Below are positions 1 through 8,583 of a stretch of DNA of 64,000 nucleotides, one piece after another; the stretch's first letter is position 1; each line of letters begins with the position of its first letter. The stretch is from Exiguobacterium sp. s146 (lineage in GTDB: Bacteria > Bacillota > Bacilli > Exiguobacteriales > Exiguobacteriaceae). Below the pieces are notes generated by a model, which saw only the letters and a list, made by a program, of their open reading frames with translations, did no database searches and had not been told where the DNA came from. The translations under genes were made by a program, and so were the position numbers. The stretch covers positions 62,001 through 126,000 of the forward strand of contig NZ_JACSMA010000001.1 in the NCBI RefSeq assembly GCF_018618415.1, written 5' to 3'.

Positions 1-2
1 AC

Positions 3-1175
3 GAGCAGAACGTGTCGGACTGGCTCATGTTGAGGAGTCCTAACCGACAGGCGCTGCGCTTGCTCGGAAAAGAAGTACCTTCGAGCGAGGCGTTCTTCGC
101 GAGTGAGTTCTTTTGGCGTAACGTGAAGGCCGCCTACGCCGAAGAGATGAACGGGGGCTCGTTCATCGACTATTTCTGGATGTGGCAAAGCATGTACACC
201 CCGATTTTACGGGTGCTCCATCAGCCGCTCCCGAAAGTCGACCTCGTCCATTCCGTATCGACAGGTTATGCCGGGGTGGTCGCGTCTTACATGAAAGAGA
301 CACAAGGAATCCCGTTCATCTTGACCGAGCATGGCATCTATTCCCGCGAGCGCGAAGAAGAGATTTTACAGTCGTATTGGATTCCGGCACCGTATAAGCC
401 GAGATGGGTCCGCTTCTTCCACCATTTGTCACGCGAGGCGTATAATGCGGCCGATGAGATTATCACGTTGTTTGAGCGGAATCGCGAGTATCAGGAATGG
501 ATTGGGGCCCCGAGCGAGAAGACGAAAATCATCGCCAACGGGATTGCCGACCGGCAAATCCAAGCGGCGGTCGATCGGCCGGAGCACGACCTGTTTCAAA
601 TCGGCGCGATTGTCCGCCTCGTCCCAATCAAAGACTTGAAGACGATGATTTACGCCGCCAAGATTTTGCAGGAGCGGCATCGTCTGTTCAAACTGACGAT
701 CATGGGTCCGCTCGATGAGGATGAAGAATATGCGGAAGAGTGCCAGCTGCTGATCGAACAGAGCGGATTGAGCGATTATGTCGAACTGGTCGGGAAAGTG
801 GACGTCCAAACGTATTTGCCCACCTTTGATTTGCTGCTCCTGACGAGCATCTCGGAAGGCCAGCCGCTCGCGATTCTCGAAGGGATGGCCGCCGGAATTC
901 CGTGGGTCGCCACCGATGTCGGCGCTTGTTCCGAACTCTTATATGGACGGGCGGATGACCCGTTCGGCCCGGCCGGTTTCATCGTGCCACCGGTTCATCC
1001 GGAAGCGGTCGCGGACAAGGTCGAATGGATGATGGATTATCCGCAGGAACGGATGCGGTTCGGCAAGAACGGACGGGAGCGGGTCCGCCAATATTATCGT
1101 CTCCAACAAGTCGTGGACCGCTATAAGGCCATCTATGAAGCGAGGAGGGAACAGTATGGCGGGCATCGGGTTTAA
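3..1175 (+). CDS. pelF: PelF-like glycosyltransferase, 5' end outside window
   Basis: GT-B fold, GT4-family cytoplasmic glycosyltransferase of a Pel-type exopolysaccharide system; PelF is thought to polymerise the sugar chain from a UDP-sugar. The reading frame is open to the left edge (codons E-Q-N-V precede the first possible GTG start at 12), and about 390 residues are present where PelF is usually near 500, so the true start lies outside. The C-terminal half shows the GT4 donor-site signature EGQPLAILE (an E-x7-E motif) followed by GMAAGIPWVATDVG. An earlier stretch, HSVSTGYAG, fits the acceptor domain. It overlaps the start of pelG by 20 bp, so the two are translationally coupled. The family call is firm; the sugar used cannot be told. 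Confidence 0.85.
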   Translation, partial: EQNVSDWLMLRSPNRQALRLLGKEVPSSEAFFASEFFWRNVKAAYAEEMNGGSFIDYFWMWQSMYTPILRVLHQPLPKVDLVHSVSTGYAGVVASYMKETQGIPFILTEHGIYSREREEEILQSYWIPAPYKPRWVRFFHHLSREAYNAADEIITLFERNREYQEWIGAPSEKTKIIANGIADRQIQAAVDRPEHDLFQIGAIVRLVPIKDLKTMIYAAKILQERHRLFKLTIMGPLDEDEEYAEECQLLIEQSGLSDYVELVGKVDVQTYLPTFDLLLLTSISEGQPLAILEGMAAGIPWVATDVGACSELLYGRADDPFGPAGFIVPPVHPEAVADKVEWMMDYPQERMRFGKNGRERVRQYYRLQQVVDRYKAIYEARREQYGGHRV

Positions 1176-2604
1176 GTTACAGAAGTTGTTCCAAGAAGAT
1201 TACTATTCGTCCCGACTGAAGGCGTACACGTTCTCGGGCCTCGTCACGTCCGGACCGTGGTTGATCGTCATCTTGGTCGTCGGTACGATTCAATGGTTGG
1301 CGTTCCAAATGCCGACGTTGTCGCTCGCCGAACGGACGCTGTTCATGATCTCGGTCTCGTACGCGTTCATCTTCTCGCAAATCTTGTTCAGCTTTCAACA
1401 GCTCGTCGTCACCCGATACGTGGCGGACTTGTTTTACGAGAAGAAAGCGCATGAGATTTTTCCGGTGTTCACCGGGATGCTCAAAGTGACGATTCTCGCC
1501 GCAGCCTTGCTGTACAGTATTTTTTGGCTGCTGTCGCCGCTCGATTTTCTGTACAAACTGACGTTGTTCGTCCTATTCATGACGATTAACGTCATTTGGG
1601 TCATGTTCTTGTTTTTAAGTGCCGCCAAGTATTATCAAGCGGTGGCCTATAGCTTCCTGCTCGGCGGCCTCATCTCGGTCGGAAGCGTGTATGCGATCAG
1701 TCGTCTCATGACCGACCCGTCGAGCCTCGAGTTGTTGCTAGGGTTCACGGTCGGGACGATTGTGACGTTGTTCGGGCTGTTCTTCGCGATGCTCCGGACG
1801 TTCCCGCTCCGCTATGCGGTGAAAGAGTTTTCGTACTTCAAGTACTTCGATCGCTATCCGGACTTGTTCGCCATCGGCGTGTTGTACGTGCTCGGGATTT
1901 GGGTGACGAACTTCATCATCTGGTTCGGCGAGGGACGTGTCATCATCGCGGACTCGTTCCTGTTCAACCCGTATTATGACACGGCCATCTTCTGGTCGTA
2001 TTTGACGATTATCCCGACACAACTGTTGTTCGTCGTCGCCGTCGAGACGCGGTTTTATGAGCGCTACCGCACGTTTTATGGATTGATTAACTACGGCGGG
2101 GCACTCCATCAAATCGAGAAGGCGAAACAGACGATGACGTCCGTATTGAAAAACGAGTTGATTCGGCTCGCTCGGAGTCAAGGCGTCGTGACGTTGTTCG
2201 CCATCCTGATGGCGGGCGTGTTCGTCGGTTGGATTGGCGTCCCGGACGAGATTGGTCAAATCTTCCGGATGACGACGCTCGCGGCGTTCGCGAATGCGAT
2301 GATTCTCATCTTGACGCTGTTGCTGCTCTATTTCGAGGACCGGCGCGGCGCGTTGTTCATCAATCTGTCCTTCTTCACACTGAACGCGTTGTTCACGTTG
2401 TTGCTCTTGCCCCGCGGCATCGATTGGTACGGTGTCGGCTTTGCCGTCAGCACGACCATCACGTTCTTTTTGGCCGGATTACGCTTGATTTATTACATGG
2501 GCAAAGTCGATTATTATGTGTTCGCCGCCTCGAACCGACGCAAGCTCGGCACGGAGCGATTCTCGCAAATGGGAACGTCGTTGAACCGTCGATTCTCTCG
2601 ATAA
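1156..2604 (+). CDS. pelG: PelG-like polysaccharide exporter
   Basis: Integral membrane protein of 482 residues with about twelve hydrophobic segments, matching PelG, the MATE/Wzx-like inner-membrane transporter that works with PelF to move Pel polymer across the membrane. The start MAGIGFKLQK is typical of PelG. I chose ATG 1156, not the in-frame ATG at 1135, because a GAGGAGGG ribosome binding site lies at 1141-1148 with suitable spacing. It overlaps the end of pelF, which supports one transcript. No further pel gene follows, since the thiamine operon promoter begins just after the stop. Confidence 0.88.
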   Translation: MAGIGFKLQKLFQEDYYSSRLKAYTFSGLVTSGPWLIVILVVGTIQWLAFQMPTLSLAERTLFMISVSYAFIFSQILFSFQQLVVTRYVADLFYEKKAHEIFPVFTGMLKVTILAAALLYSIFWLLSPLDFLYKLTLFVLFMTINVIWVMFLFLSAAKYYQAVAYSFLLGGLISVGSVYAISRLMTDPSSLELLLGFTVGTIVTLFGLFFAMLRTFPLRYAVKEFSYFKYFDRYPDLFAIGVLYVLGIWVTNFIIWFGEGRVIIADSFLFNPYYDTAIFWSYLTIIPTQLLFVVAVETRFYERYRTFYGLINYGGALHQIEKAKQTMTSVLKNELIRLARSQGVVTLFAILMAGVFVGWIGVPDEIGQIFRMTTLAAFANAMILILTLLLLYFEDRRGALFINLSFFTLNALFTLLLLPRGIDWYGVGFAVSTTITFFLAGLRLIYYMGKVDYYVFAASNRRKLGTERFSQMGTSLNRRFSR

Positions 2605-2609
2605 AAGGG

Positions 2610-2638
2610 TTTTCAGTACGAAGAAAGACTGATATGAT
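2610..2638 (+). promoter_or_regulatory. Putative promoter of the thiamine operon
   Basis: TTTTCA at 2610-2615 and TATGAT at 2633-2638 are separated by 17 bp and lie about 30 bp before the TPP riboswitch, immediately after the pelG stop. The -10 is good and the -35 weak, so this is an inference from position and spacing. Confidence 0.4.
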
Positions 2639-2667
2639 GTGGTCGTAGACGACCGAATTTCATAATG

Positions 2668-2762
2668 TTTACCACTAGGGGAGTCGCGTGACGCGGCTGA
2701 GATGGACGAGGTCCAGACCCTTTGAACCTGATCTAGTTCACGCTAGCGTAGGGAAGTGGGCG
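2668..2762 (+). ncRNA. TPP riboswitch (THI element)
   Basis: The conserved THI-box blocks are readable in order: the P2/P3 entry around 2676-2683 (AGGGGAGT), the pyrimidine-sensor block CTGAGATGG at 2697-2705, ACCCTTTGAACCTGATCTAG at 2717-2736, and the closing GCGTAGGGAAGTGG ending at 2759. Thiamine pyrophosphate binding is expected to favour the intrinsic terminator that follows and so shut off tenA-thiM-thiD-thiE. Confidence 0.95.
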
Positions 2763-2795
2763 AACCGATTGTTCTCGTACACTTTGTGTAAATCC

Positions 2796-2831
2796 GACGC
2801 CGCTTCCGTTATGGGAGGCGGCGTCTTTTTT
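2796..2831 (+). terminator. Riboswitch-controlled intrinsic terminator
   Basis: A 12-bp stem (GACGCCGCTTCC at 2796-2807 with GGAGGCGGCGTC at 2814-2825, one G-T pair) is followed by six T. It sits between the TPP aptamer and tenA, the usual place for a transcriptional expression platform. Confidence 0.9.
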
Positions 2832-2852
2832 AATCACAAAGGAGGAGAAACG

Positions 2853-3527
2853 ATGACATTCACCGCACATTTACGACAAGAGGCCGAAGCCTTGTTTCAA
2901 GCTAGTTTTGACCATCCGTTCGTCCGTGAGCTTGGAACGGGGGAACTCGACGAGGCCAAATTTCGACATTACGTCATGCAAGACTCGTACTATCTGAACC
3001 AATTCTCGAAAGTACAGGCGAAAGGCGCGACCCTCGCCCCGAACATGGAAGTGGCGAGCCGTTTTTTGACGCACGCCCTGCACACGATTGAAGCGGAGCA
3101 TGCATTGCATCGTGAGTTCTTCACGTTGCTCGACGTGACGGAGGCGGAGTGGGCGACGTTCGAACCGGCCCCGACGGCTTATGCCTATGCGATGCACATG
3201 CAACAGGCCGGTCCGACGCTCGGTGATGTACTGGCGTCAATCTTGCCATGCTACTGGGTGTATTACGAGATTGGGGAGCGATTGAAAGATGCGACCCCGG
3301 ATCATCCGATTTATGCGACGTGGATTGCGACGTACGGGTCGGAATGGTTCCGCGACCTCGTCGAGGAACAGATTGAGCGGCTCGACGTGCTCGCCGGGCA
3401 GGCGACCGCGGAAGAACGATTCCGGTATCAGCAACTGTTCTTAAAGAGCTGCTATTATGAGCACGCGTTTTGGGAGATGGCGTGGACGCTCGAGTCATGG
3501 ACGTTGCCGACGGGGGTGAGACGATGA
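2853..3527 (+). CDS. tenA: Aminopyrimidine aminohydrolase TenA
   Basis: TenA/thiaminase II family, 224 residues, the usual length. It hydrolyses 4-amino-5-aminomethyl-2-methylpyrimidine, a thiamine breakdown product, to the HMP used by ThiD; a cytoplasmic salvage enzyme. The family cysteine lies in ILPCYWVYYEIG near residue 135, and the C-terminal YYEHAFWEMAW motif holds the conserved glutamate region. Start is ATG 2853, with AGGAGG at 2840-2846; the open frame upstream runs through the riboswitch and is not coding. It is first in the operon behind the TPP riboswitch and overlaps thiM by ATGA. The salvage role fits its neighbours; no thiC, thiG or thiO lies nearby. Confidence 0.93.
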   Translation: MTFTAHLRQEAEALFQASFDHPFVRELGTGELDEAKFRHYVMQDSYYLNQFSKVQAKGATLAPNMEVASRFLTHALHTIEAEHALHREFFTLLDVTEAEWATFEPAPTAYAYAMHMQQAGPTLGDVLASILPCYWVYYEIGERLKDATPDHPIYATWIATYGSEWFRDLVEEQIERLDVLAGQATAEERFRYQQLFLKSCYYEHAFWEMAWTLESWTLPTGVRR

Positions 3528-4312
3528 AGCGCGACTTGTGGGACAAAGTTAGAGCCCAAAGGCCACTCATCCACAACATCACGAATATCGTCGTCGCCAA
3601 CTTTTCGGCGAACGGCTTACTCGCCATCGGTGCGGCCCCGGTCATGGCTTCCGCGATTGAAGAGGTGGCCGAGATGGCGTCTATGAGCGATGCGCTCGTG
3701 CTCAATATCGGCACGCTCGATGCGATGACGGAACGGACGATGATTCAAGCCGGGCAGGCGGCGAATCAAGCGGGTCGCCCGGTCGTCTTCGATCCGGTCG
3801 GGGTCGGGGCGACCGCGTTTCGGCGCGACGTCGCCAAGGCGATTCTAGAACATGTCCACGTGACGGTCATTCGGGGCAACGCTGGTGAAATCGCGACGTT
3901 AGTCGGTCTCGACACGGCAGCACGCGGCGTGGACGCAGGCGAAACACGAGATGATTTGAAGCAAATCGCGCGTGCGGCGGCTCAGCGTTACGACTGTGTC
4001 GTTGCCGTGACCGGCGAGACGGACGTCGTCAGCGACGGGGACGTGACGATTGAAATTAAAGGTGGAACCGAGGCGATGACCAGGACGACAGGGACCGGTT
4101 GCTTACTCAGTGCGGTCGTCGGTGCGTTTCTCGCGGTCGAACGTGACGCGGTCGCGGCCACGGCGACAGCGCTCGCCGGTTATGCCCGTTGCGGGGAACT
4201 CGCGACTGCTTTGGCCGACGGACCGGGAGACTTCCCGATTCATTTCTTGAACGAGCTCGGCAAGATGACGGCCGTCGAGCTACCGAGTGACCGGATTGAG
4301 GTGGTGTCATGA
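3524..4312 (+). CDS. thiM: Hydroxyethylthiazole kinase ThiM
   Basis: ATP-dependent kinase that phosphorylates 4-methyl-5-(2-hydroxyethyl)thiazole for thiamine synthesis; ribokinase-like fold, 262 residues. Visible motifs are the N-terminal HNITNIVVANFSANGLLAIG substrate-binding block and the catalytic TGTGCLLSA loop near residue 190. The start ATG at 3524 overlaps the tenA stop as ATGA, and the stop overlaps thiD in the same way, so translation is coupled. Regulation is through the upstream TPP riboswitch. Confidence 0.95.
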   Translation: MKRDLWDKVRAQRPLIHNITNIVVANFSANGLLAIGAAPVMASAIEEVAEMASMSDALVLNIGTLDAMTERTMIQAGQAANQAGRPVVFDPVGVGATAFRRDVAKAILEHVHVTVIRGNAGEIATLVGLDTAARGVDAGETRDDLKQIARAAAQRYDCVVAVTGETDVVSDGDVTIEIKGGTEAMTRTTGTGCLLSAVVGAFLAVERDAVAATATALAGYARCGELATALADGPGDFPIHFLNELGKMTAVELPSDRIEVVS

Positions 4313-5148
4313 CGCGGCCACAAGTGTTGACGATTGCCGGTTCGGATTCGGGTGGCGGTGCCGGAATTCAAGCAGATTTAAAGACGTTTCAAGAGCTGGG
4401 AGTGTTCGGGACGAGCGTCTTGACGGCCGTGACGGCCCAAAATACGCGTGGCGTGCACGGGGTCGAGGCGGTATCCCCGGAACTTGTGACGCAACAACTC
4501 GATGCGGTCGGGTCCGACTTTTCGATTGCCGCATGCAAGACCGGGATGTTGTTCGATGCGGCGCGAATCGAGGTCGTCGCTGCCGGGGTGCGTCGTCACG
4601 CGTTCAGACGACTCGTTGTCGATCCGGTCATGGTCGCGAAAGGTGGGGCCTCGCTGTTACAGGATTCGGCGGTCAAGGCACTTCAAACGTCCCTCTTGCC
4701 ACTTGCGACCGTCGTCACACCGAACGTGCCGGAAGCGGAAGTGTTGACGGGGATGACGATTCGGACGTTTGAAGACCGCATCCAGGCAGCGGAACGGATG
4801 TTGGCGTACGGTGTCCATGCCGTCATTTTAAAAGGCGGGCACCTTGACGGCGAATCTGCGGACGATGTAGTCATGACGGCGTCCGAGACGTTCCTGCTGT
4901 CGGCTCCTCGAATCCAGACGAGTGACACGCATGGGACCGGTTGTACGTTCTCGGCGGCGCTCACGGCAGAACTGGCCAAAGGCCGATCCATCATCGATGC
5001 GGCGTTGACGGCCAAGCGGTTCATTCAAAGTGCCATCACCTACGGTCTCGATATCGGTGCCGGACATGGACCGACGAACCATTGGGCCTATGCGGTACAT
5101 GGAGAGGCAGGTGTGACGATTGAATCCATCACGGCGAACCATCGCTGA
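4309..5148 (+). CDS. thiD: HMP / HMP-phosphate kinase ThiD
   Basis: Phosphorylates hydroxymethylpyrimidine twice to HMP-PP, the pyrimidine half of thiamine. Ribokinase family, 279 residues. The N-terminal TIAGSDSGGGAGIQAD motif and the C-terminal DTHGTGCTFSAAL anion-hole motif with catalytic Cys are diagnostic. Four-base overlap with thiM at the start, and about 29 bp of overlap with thiE at the end. Confidence 0.95.
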   Translation: MTRPQVLTIAGSDSGGGAGIQADLKTFQELGVFGTSVLTAVTAQNTRGVHGVEAVSPELVTQQLDAVGSDFSIAACKTGMLFDAARIEVVAAGVRRHAFRRLVVDPVMVAKGGASLLQDSAVKALQTSLLPLATVVTPNVPEAEVLTGMTIRTFEDRIQAAERMLAYGVHAVILKGGHLDGESADDVVMTASETFLLSAPRIQTSDTHGTGCTFSAALTAELAKGRSIIDAALTAKRFIQSAITYGLDIGAGHGPTNHWAYAVHGEAGVTIESITANHR

Positions 5149-5758
5149 GCAGTTACGGCTATACTTCATTTGCGGAACCGCGAACACGGAAGACATGATC
5201 CAGACGGTGGAAACGGCGCTCCGATGTGGCGTGACATGTTTTCAATTTCGCGAAAAAGGTAAACATGCACTGTATGGGGATAAAAAAGAAGCGATGGCGC
5301 GAGCGTTGCAAACACTTTGCCGCTCATACGATGTTCCGTTCATCATAAATGATGACGTCGCATTAGCAGCGCGCATCGATGCGGACGGCGTGCATATCGG
5401 GCAAGACGACGCCGAGGCCGCACGCGTTCGTGAACGAATCGGCCCGGACAAATGGCTCGGTGTCTCGGTACACACGCTCGAAGAAGCAGCGGCGGCGATT
5501 GACTATGCAGATTATGTCGGCATCGGTCCGGTCCACCCGACGAACTCGAAAGCAGACGCCGGGGCAGTCAACGGGACGGTGCTCATCCGCCAAGTCCGAG
5601 CCATGTATCGAGAGCTGCCAATCGTGGGGATTGGCGGCATCTTACCGGAACACGTCCCGATGATTCGGAACGACGGGGCGGACGGCGTCGCCGTCATCTC
5701 GGCCATCGCTTCTGCACCGGATGTGGCATTGGCCACACGGCGTTTCGCTTGTCTCTGA
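5120..5758 (+). CDS. thiE: Thiamine-phosphate synthase ThiE
   Basis: TIM-barrel enzyme of 212 residues joining HMP-PP and thiazole phosphate to give thiamine monophosphate. Motifs: FQFREKGK (pyrophosphate binding), IINDDVALA, DGVHIGQDD, YVGIGPVHPTNSK and GIGGI. The start is a TTG at 5120: a stop codon in frame at 5114 excludes anything earlier, and GAGAGGCAG at 5102-5110 is a plausible ribosome binding site. It lies inside the 3' end of thiD, the last gene of the salvage operon. Confidence 0.93.
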   Translation: MNPSRRTIAEQLRLYFICGTANTEDMIQTVETALRCGVTCFQFREKGKHALYGDKKEAMARALQTLCRSYDVPFIINDDVALAARIDADGVHIGQDDAEAARVRERIGPDKWLGVSVHTLEEAAAAIDYADYVGIGPVHPTNSKADAGAVNGTVLIRQVRAMYRELPIVGIGGILPEHVPMIRNDGADGVAVISAIASAPDVALATRRFACL

Positions 5759-5781
5759 ATTCAACTTGAGGAGGAAGACAG

Positions 5782-6417
5782 ATGAACGTATTTGTAATTG
5801 GAGCAAATGGACAGATTGGGAAACAGCTCGTCGAACGATTGCACGAGGAAGGGAAGCATCAAGTCACGGCGATGGTGCGGAAACAAGAGCAACTCGACGA
5901 CTTTACATCGAAAGGCTATCAAGCGGTGTTAGGCGACCTCGAAGGTGACGTCTCGTCACTGGAACAGGCGATGTCCGGCATGGACGTGATCGTCTTCGCG
6001 GCCGGTTCAGGTGGTAGCACCGGAGCCGACAAGACGTTGTTAATTGATTTGGACGGCGCAGCGAAAAGTATCGAGGCGGCTCAGGCGAACGGAAATGTGA
6101 AACAGTTCGTCATGGTCAGCGCCTTGAAGGCTGAAGATCGTTCGGCATGGCCGGAAGAGATGAAACCGTACTACGTCGCGAAACACCATGCGGACCGTCT
6201 GCTTGAAGCGAGCGGACTCACATACACGATCGTTCGCCCAGGTGCGCTGACAGATGATGCCGGCACGGGCAAAGTGAAAACGAGCGACGTCAAGACAGGA
6301 GAAATCCCACGTGCAGACGTAGCGGCCTTCTTGGCACACGTCATCGGGCATGACGCGGCCCATAATCAAACGATTGACCTCGTCAAAGGCGACACGGCAA
6401 TCGAAGACACGCTATAA
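5782..6417 (+). CDS. Atypical SDR NAD(P)-binding protein (YhfK/YwnB-like)
   Basis: 211-residue single-domain Rossmann protein of the atypical short-chain dehydrogenase group that includes B. subtilis YhfK. The N-terminal GANGQIGKQL is the dinucleotide loop. A YxxxK motif is visible in YYVAKHHADR near residue 132, followed by TYTIVRPGALTD. A strong ribosome binding site (AGGAGGAAG at 5769-5777) precedes ATG 5782. It stands alone between the thi operon and a terminator. The substrate is unknown; family members have been linked to redox or stress roles. Confidence 0.8.
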   Translation: MNVFVIGANGQIGKQLVERLHEEGKHQVTAMVRKQEQLDDFTSKGYQAVLGDLEGDVSSLEQAMSGMDVIVFAAGSGGSTGADKTLLIDLDGAAKSIEAAQANGNVKQFVMVSALKAEDRSAWPEEMKPYYVAKHHADRLLEASGLTYTIVRPGALTDDAGTGKVKTSDVKTGEIPRADVAAFLAHVIGHDAAHNQTIDLVKGDTAIEDTL

Positions 6418-6430
6418 ACGAGATGAAGAC

Positions 6431-6461
6431 AGCGAGCGGACTTTGGTTCCGCTCGCTTTTT
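6431..6461 (+). terminator. Intrinsic terminator after the SDR gene
   Basis: Perfect 10-bp stem AGCGAGCGGA / TCCGCTCGCT (6431-6440, 6448-6457) followed by a T tract. Confidence 0.9.
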
Positions 6462-6551
6462 GTATGGATGTGGCCGCGCACTCGAGAAAGGATTCGCTAC
6501 GACCGACAGAGAAAGTAAGAGATGGATTCGTTAGAAGAAAGGGGTCTATCC

Positions 6552-7610
6552 ATGACCACATTATTTCTCTATATGGCCGTGTATTTATTACCGGCATTCT
6601 TATTGAGCCACCTGGCCCTCGATGTCTTGCTGCGCAATCCGCGCCAAGTCGAACATCGATTGCTCAGTCTGTTCGTATTTGGCTACGCGATGCTCTTCTT
6701 GGTCGAGTTCGGCCGCCATCTGTCGCCGATTGACGCGAGCCCGGCCTTCGTCACGTACTGGTTCGGCAATGCCGGCATTTTGATTTTCGTCTGTTCCGTC
6801 CACTTTATCGTCAAAGTGACGGGAGTCGGGGCGAAACTGCCGAAATGGCTGTACCCATATGTCATCTATTTGCCGCTCATCCCGGTCGCGTTGACGTTCA
6901 TCCGTCAAGAGAACATCTTGAACAGTCAGCGCTTCGACCAAGTCGGTCCTTGGATTTACCCGGAGTTCAACGTGTCCTATTTGACGACGATGACGGTCGG
7001 GAACGTGTTCCATTTCTTGATTATCGTGTTGCTGATGTATGCCTTGAAGCGTGCGGATCGCCACGAACATCAACGGGTGCTCCGGATGCTCATTTGGACG
7101 GCGGTCGTCGTCCTCGTCTGGGACGTCATTTTTGGATATTTCCAATTCCGCGGCGTCATGCCGCCGTACGCCTATATGTACGGAGGCTTGGTCTGGACGG
7201 TCGCGCTCGTCGTAGCGATGAACCGGCTCGACTTCCTTGCCTCTTACGCGAAACGATACGGCACGCTCTATAACTTGAATCCGTCTGCCATCCTGCTCGT
7301 TGACGACACCGGTCGCATCGAGAGTGCCAACCCGGCCGCGCGGACACTGTTCCATACGGTACGGGTCGTCAATGAACGTTTCGTCGACTTGTTGCCGGAA
7401 AAGAAGCGAGACGAGTGGTGTGAGCACTACGCCCAACACTTCAACGCCCAAAAGAAGTTCCTCGAGTTCGAGACGAAGATTCAGACGAAATCGGGGCAAG
7501 AACGGTACGTCGTCATCGATGGCGATTTACGACGAGGTGTTACACGGTCCGAAATAACGGGAACGAAGAGTAGGATGACATCATTTTGGAGGAGGAGACG
7601 CGATGACTGA
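6552..7610 (+). CDS. 7TM-PAS sensor protein lacking an output domain, probably 3'-truncated
   Basis: 352 residues from ATG 6552 (AGAAAGGGG at 6536-6543 as ribosome binding site). Residues 1-230 hold seven hydrophobic helices of the histidine-kinase 7TM sensor type; residues 245-335 form a PAS domain (NLNPSAILLVDDTGRIESAN). Such proteins normally continue into GGDEF or kinase domains, but here the frame ends shortly after the PAS in a basic, unconvincing tail. In the +1 frame after 7526 the sequence reads DEVLHGPK and stops at 7557, which looks like the natural last PAS strands. So the 3' end appears shifted and shortened. It overlaps the osmC-family start by 8 bp. Either a signalling remnant or a receptor-only protein. 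Confidence 0.65.
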   Translation: MTTLFLYMAVYLLPAFLLSHLALDVLLRNPRQVEHRLLSLFVFGYAMLFLVEFGRHLSPIDASPAFVTYWFGNAGILIFVCSVHFIVKVTGVGAKLPKWLYPYVIYLPLIPVALTFIRQENILNSQRFDQVGPWIYPEFNVSYLTTMTVGNVFHFLIIVLLMYALKRADRHEHQRVLRMLIWTAVVVLVWDVIFGYFQFRGVMPPYAYMYGGLVWTVALVVAMNRLDFLASYAKRYGTLYNLNPSAILLVDDTGRIESANPAARTLFHTVRVVNERFVDLLPEKKRDEWCEHYAQHFNAQKKFLEFETKIQTKSGQERYVVIDGDLRRGVTRSEITGTKSRMTSFWRRRRDD

Positions 7611-8052
7611 AAAACCATTGGTGACGATGCGTGCTGAAGGGGAAGCGACAAGTGTGAAGACGACCGTGCATGTGCGTGACTTGGAACCGTTTATCGTCGA
7701 TGAGCCGGAACGACTAGGAGGGACGGATGCCGGGCCGAATCCGCTTGAATACTTGCTCGGTGCCTACTCATCTTGTACGACGATTATGATCGCCTACGTC
7801 GCCCAAGATCAAGACTTCAACTATGACGGCGTGACGTTCGTCACCGAGGGAACGCTCGACCCGCGCGGCTTCCAAGGAGTCGAAGGAGTTCGAACGTATT
7901 TTGAGAATGTGCACATCAAAGTGGTCCTCGACACGATTGAGTCTGATGAACGGATTGAGGCGTTACGAAAAGGCGTCGAGGCGCGTTGTCCGATTCATAA
8001 TTTAATGCACGCGGCGGATGTCGAGCTTTCAGCGACATGGACGCGGAAATGA
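7603..8052 (+). CDS. OsmC/Ohr family protein
   Basis: 149 residues, the normal OsmC length. The family uses two cysteines to reduce organic hydroperoxides; here they are Cys58 in GAYSSCTTIM and Cys129 in EARCPIHNLM, in the expected positions and contexts. NPLEYLLGAY is the conserved helix leading to the first cysteine. GGAGGAGG at 7589-7596 serves as ribosome binding site. Likely a cytoplasmic peroxide or thiol-stress enzyme of the YhfA-like subgroup; the exact substrate is not known. Confidence 0.85.
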   Translation: MTEKPLVTMRAEGEATSVKTTVHVRDLEPFIVDEPERLGGTDAGPNPLEYLLGAYSSCTTIMIAYVAQDQDFNYDGVTFVTEGTLDPRGFQGVEGVRTYFENVHIKVVLDTIESDERIEALRKGVEARCPIHNLMHAADVELSATWTRK

Positions 8053-8078
8053 GAATGGGGCGACCCATTCTTTTTTTT
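8053..8078 (+). terminator. Intrinsic terminator after the OsmC gene
   Basis: GAATGGG / CCCATTC with a GCGA loop immediately after the stop codon, followed by eight T. Confidence 0.92.
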
Positions 8079-8142
8079 GAACCGAGACAGGGAAACACCA
8101 ACTGAGGGACGAACAACAACAGATGCGAGAAAGGAGTAGGTT

Positions 8143-8583
8143 ATGCACATTCGACCGATGACACGACAAAACGCCCATGCCATCCAAGCGTGGGCGTATG
8201 AATCGCCTTATGACTTTTATAATCAAATCCCTTCGGTGGAAGGGGTGGACGAGTTGATGACGTATCACACGGTTCATGACGACGCGGGGCTGTTCGGCTT
8301 CTATTGCCTTGGTCCGTACGCGCAAGTCCCGAACTCGACTTACGCGTACGATGACGCCCATCTCGATCTCGGCCTCGGGATGCACCCCGACCGCACCGGG
8401 CGAGGACACGGGCGTTCGTTCGTCCGGTTGGTGATGCAAGAAGCGGTACGTGAAGGTAAGCCGCTCCGGCTGACGGTGGCCGCGTTCAACGAGCGGGCCA
8501 TTCATCTCTATGAGCAGCTAGGGTTTCAACCGGTCGCGTCGTTTGAAAAAGGGACGACCTGTTTTCTCGTCATGACGCGATAG
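8143..8583 (+). CDS. GNAT family N-acetyltransferase
   Basis: 146-residue GNAT domain. The acetyl-CoA loop is visible as HPDRTGRGHG near residue 85, following a beta strand LDLGLGM, and the C-terminal NERAIHLYEQLGFQPV is the typical last helix-strand. GAAAGGAG at 8128-8135 is the ribosome binding site. Substrate unknown. Confidence 0.8.
   Translation: MHIRPMTRQNAHAIQAWAYESPYDFYNQIPSVEGVDELMTYHTVHDDAGLFGFYCLGPYAQVPNSTYAYDDAHLDLGLGMHPDRTGRGHGRSFVRLVMQEAVREGKPLRLTVAAFNERAIHLYEQLGFQPVASFEKGTTCFLVMTR

Noticed and set aside
6600-7499. Long minus-strand open frame (299 codons) opposite the 7TM-PAS gene
   Set aside because: A shadow of the + strand gene: Arg/Asp/His-rich, no start signal, no hydrophobic or domain pattern.
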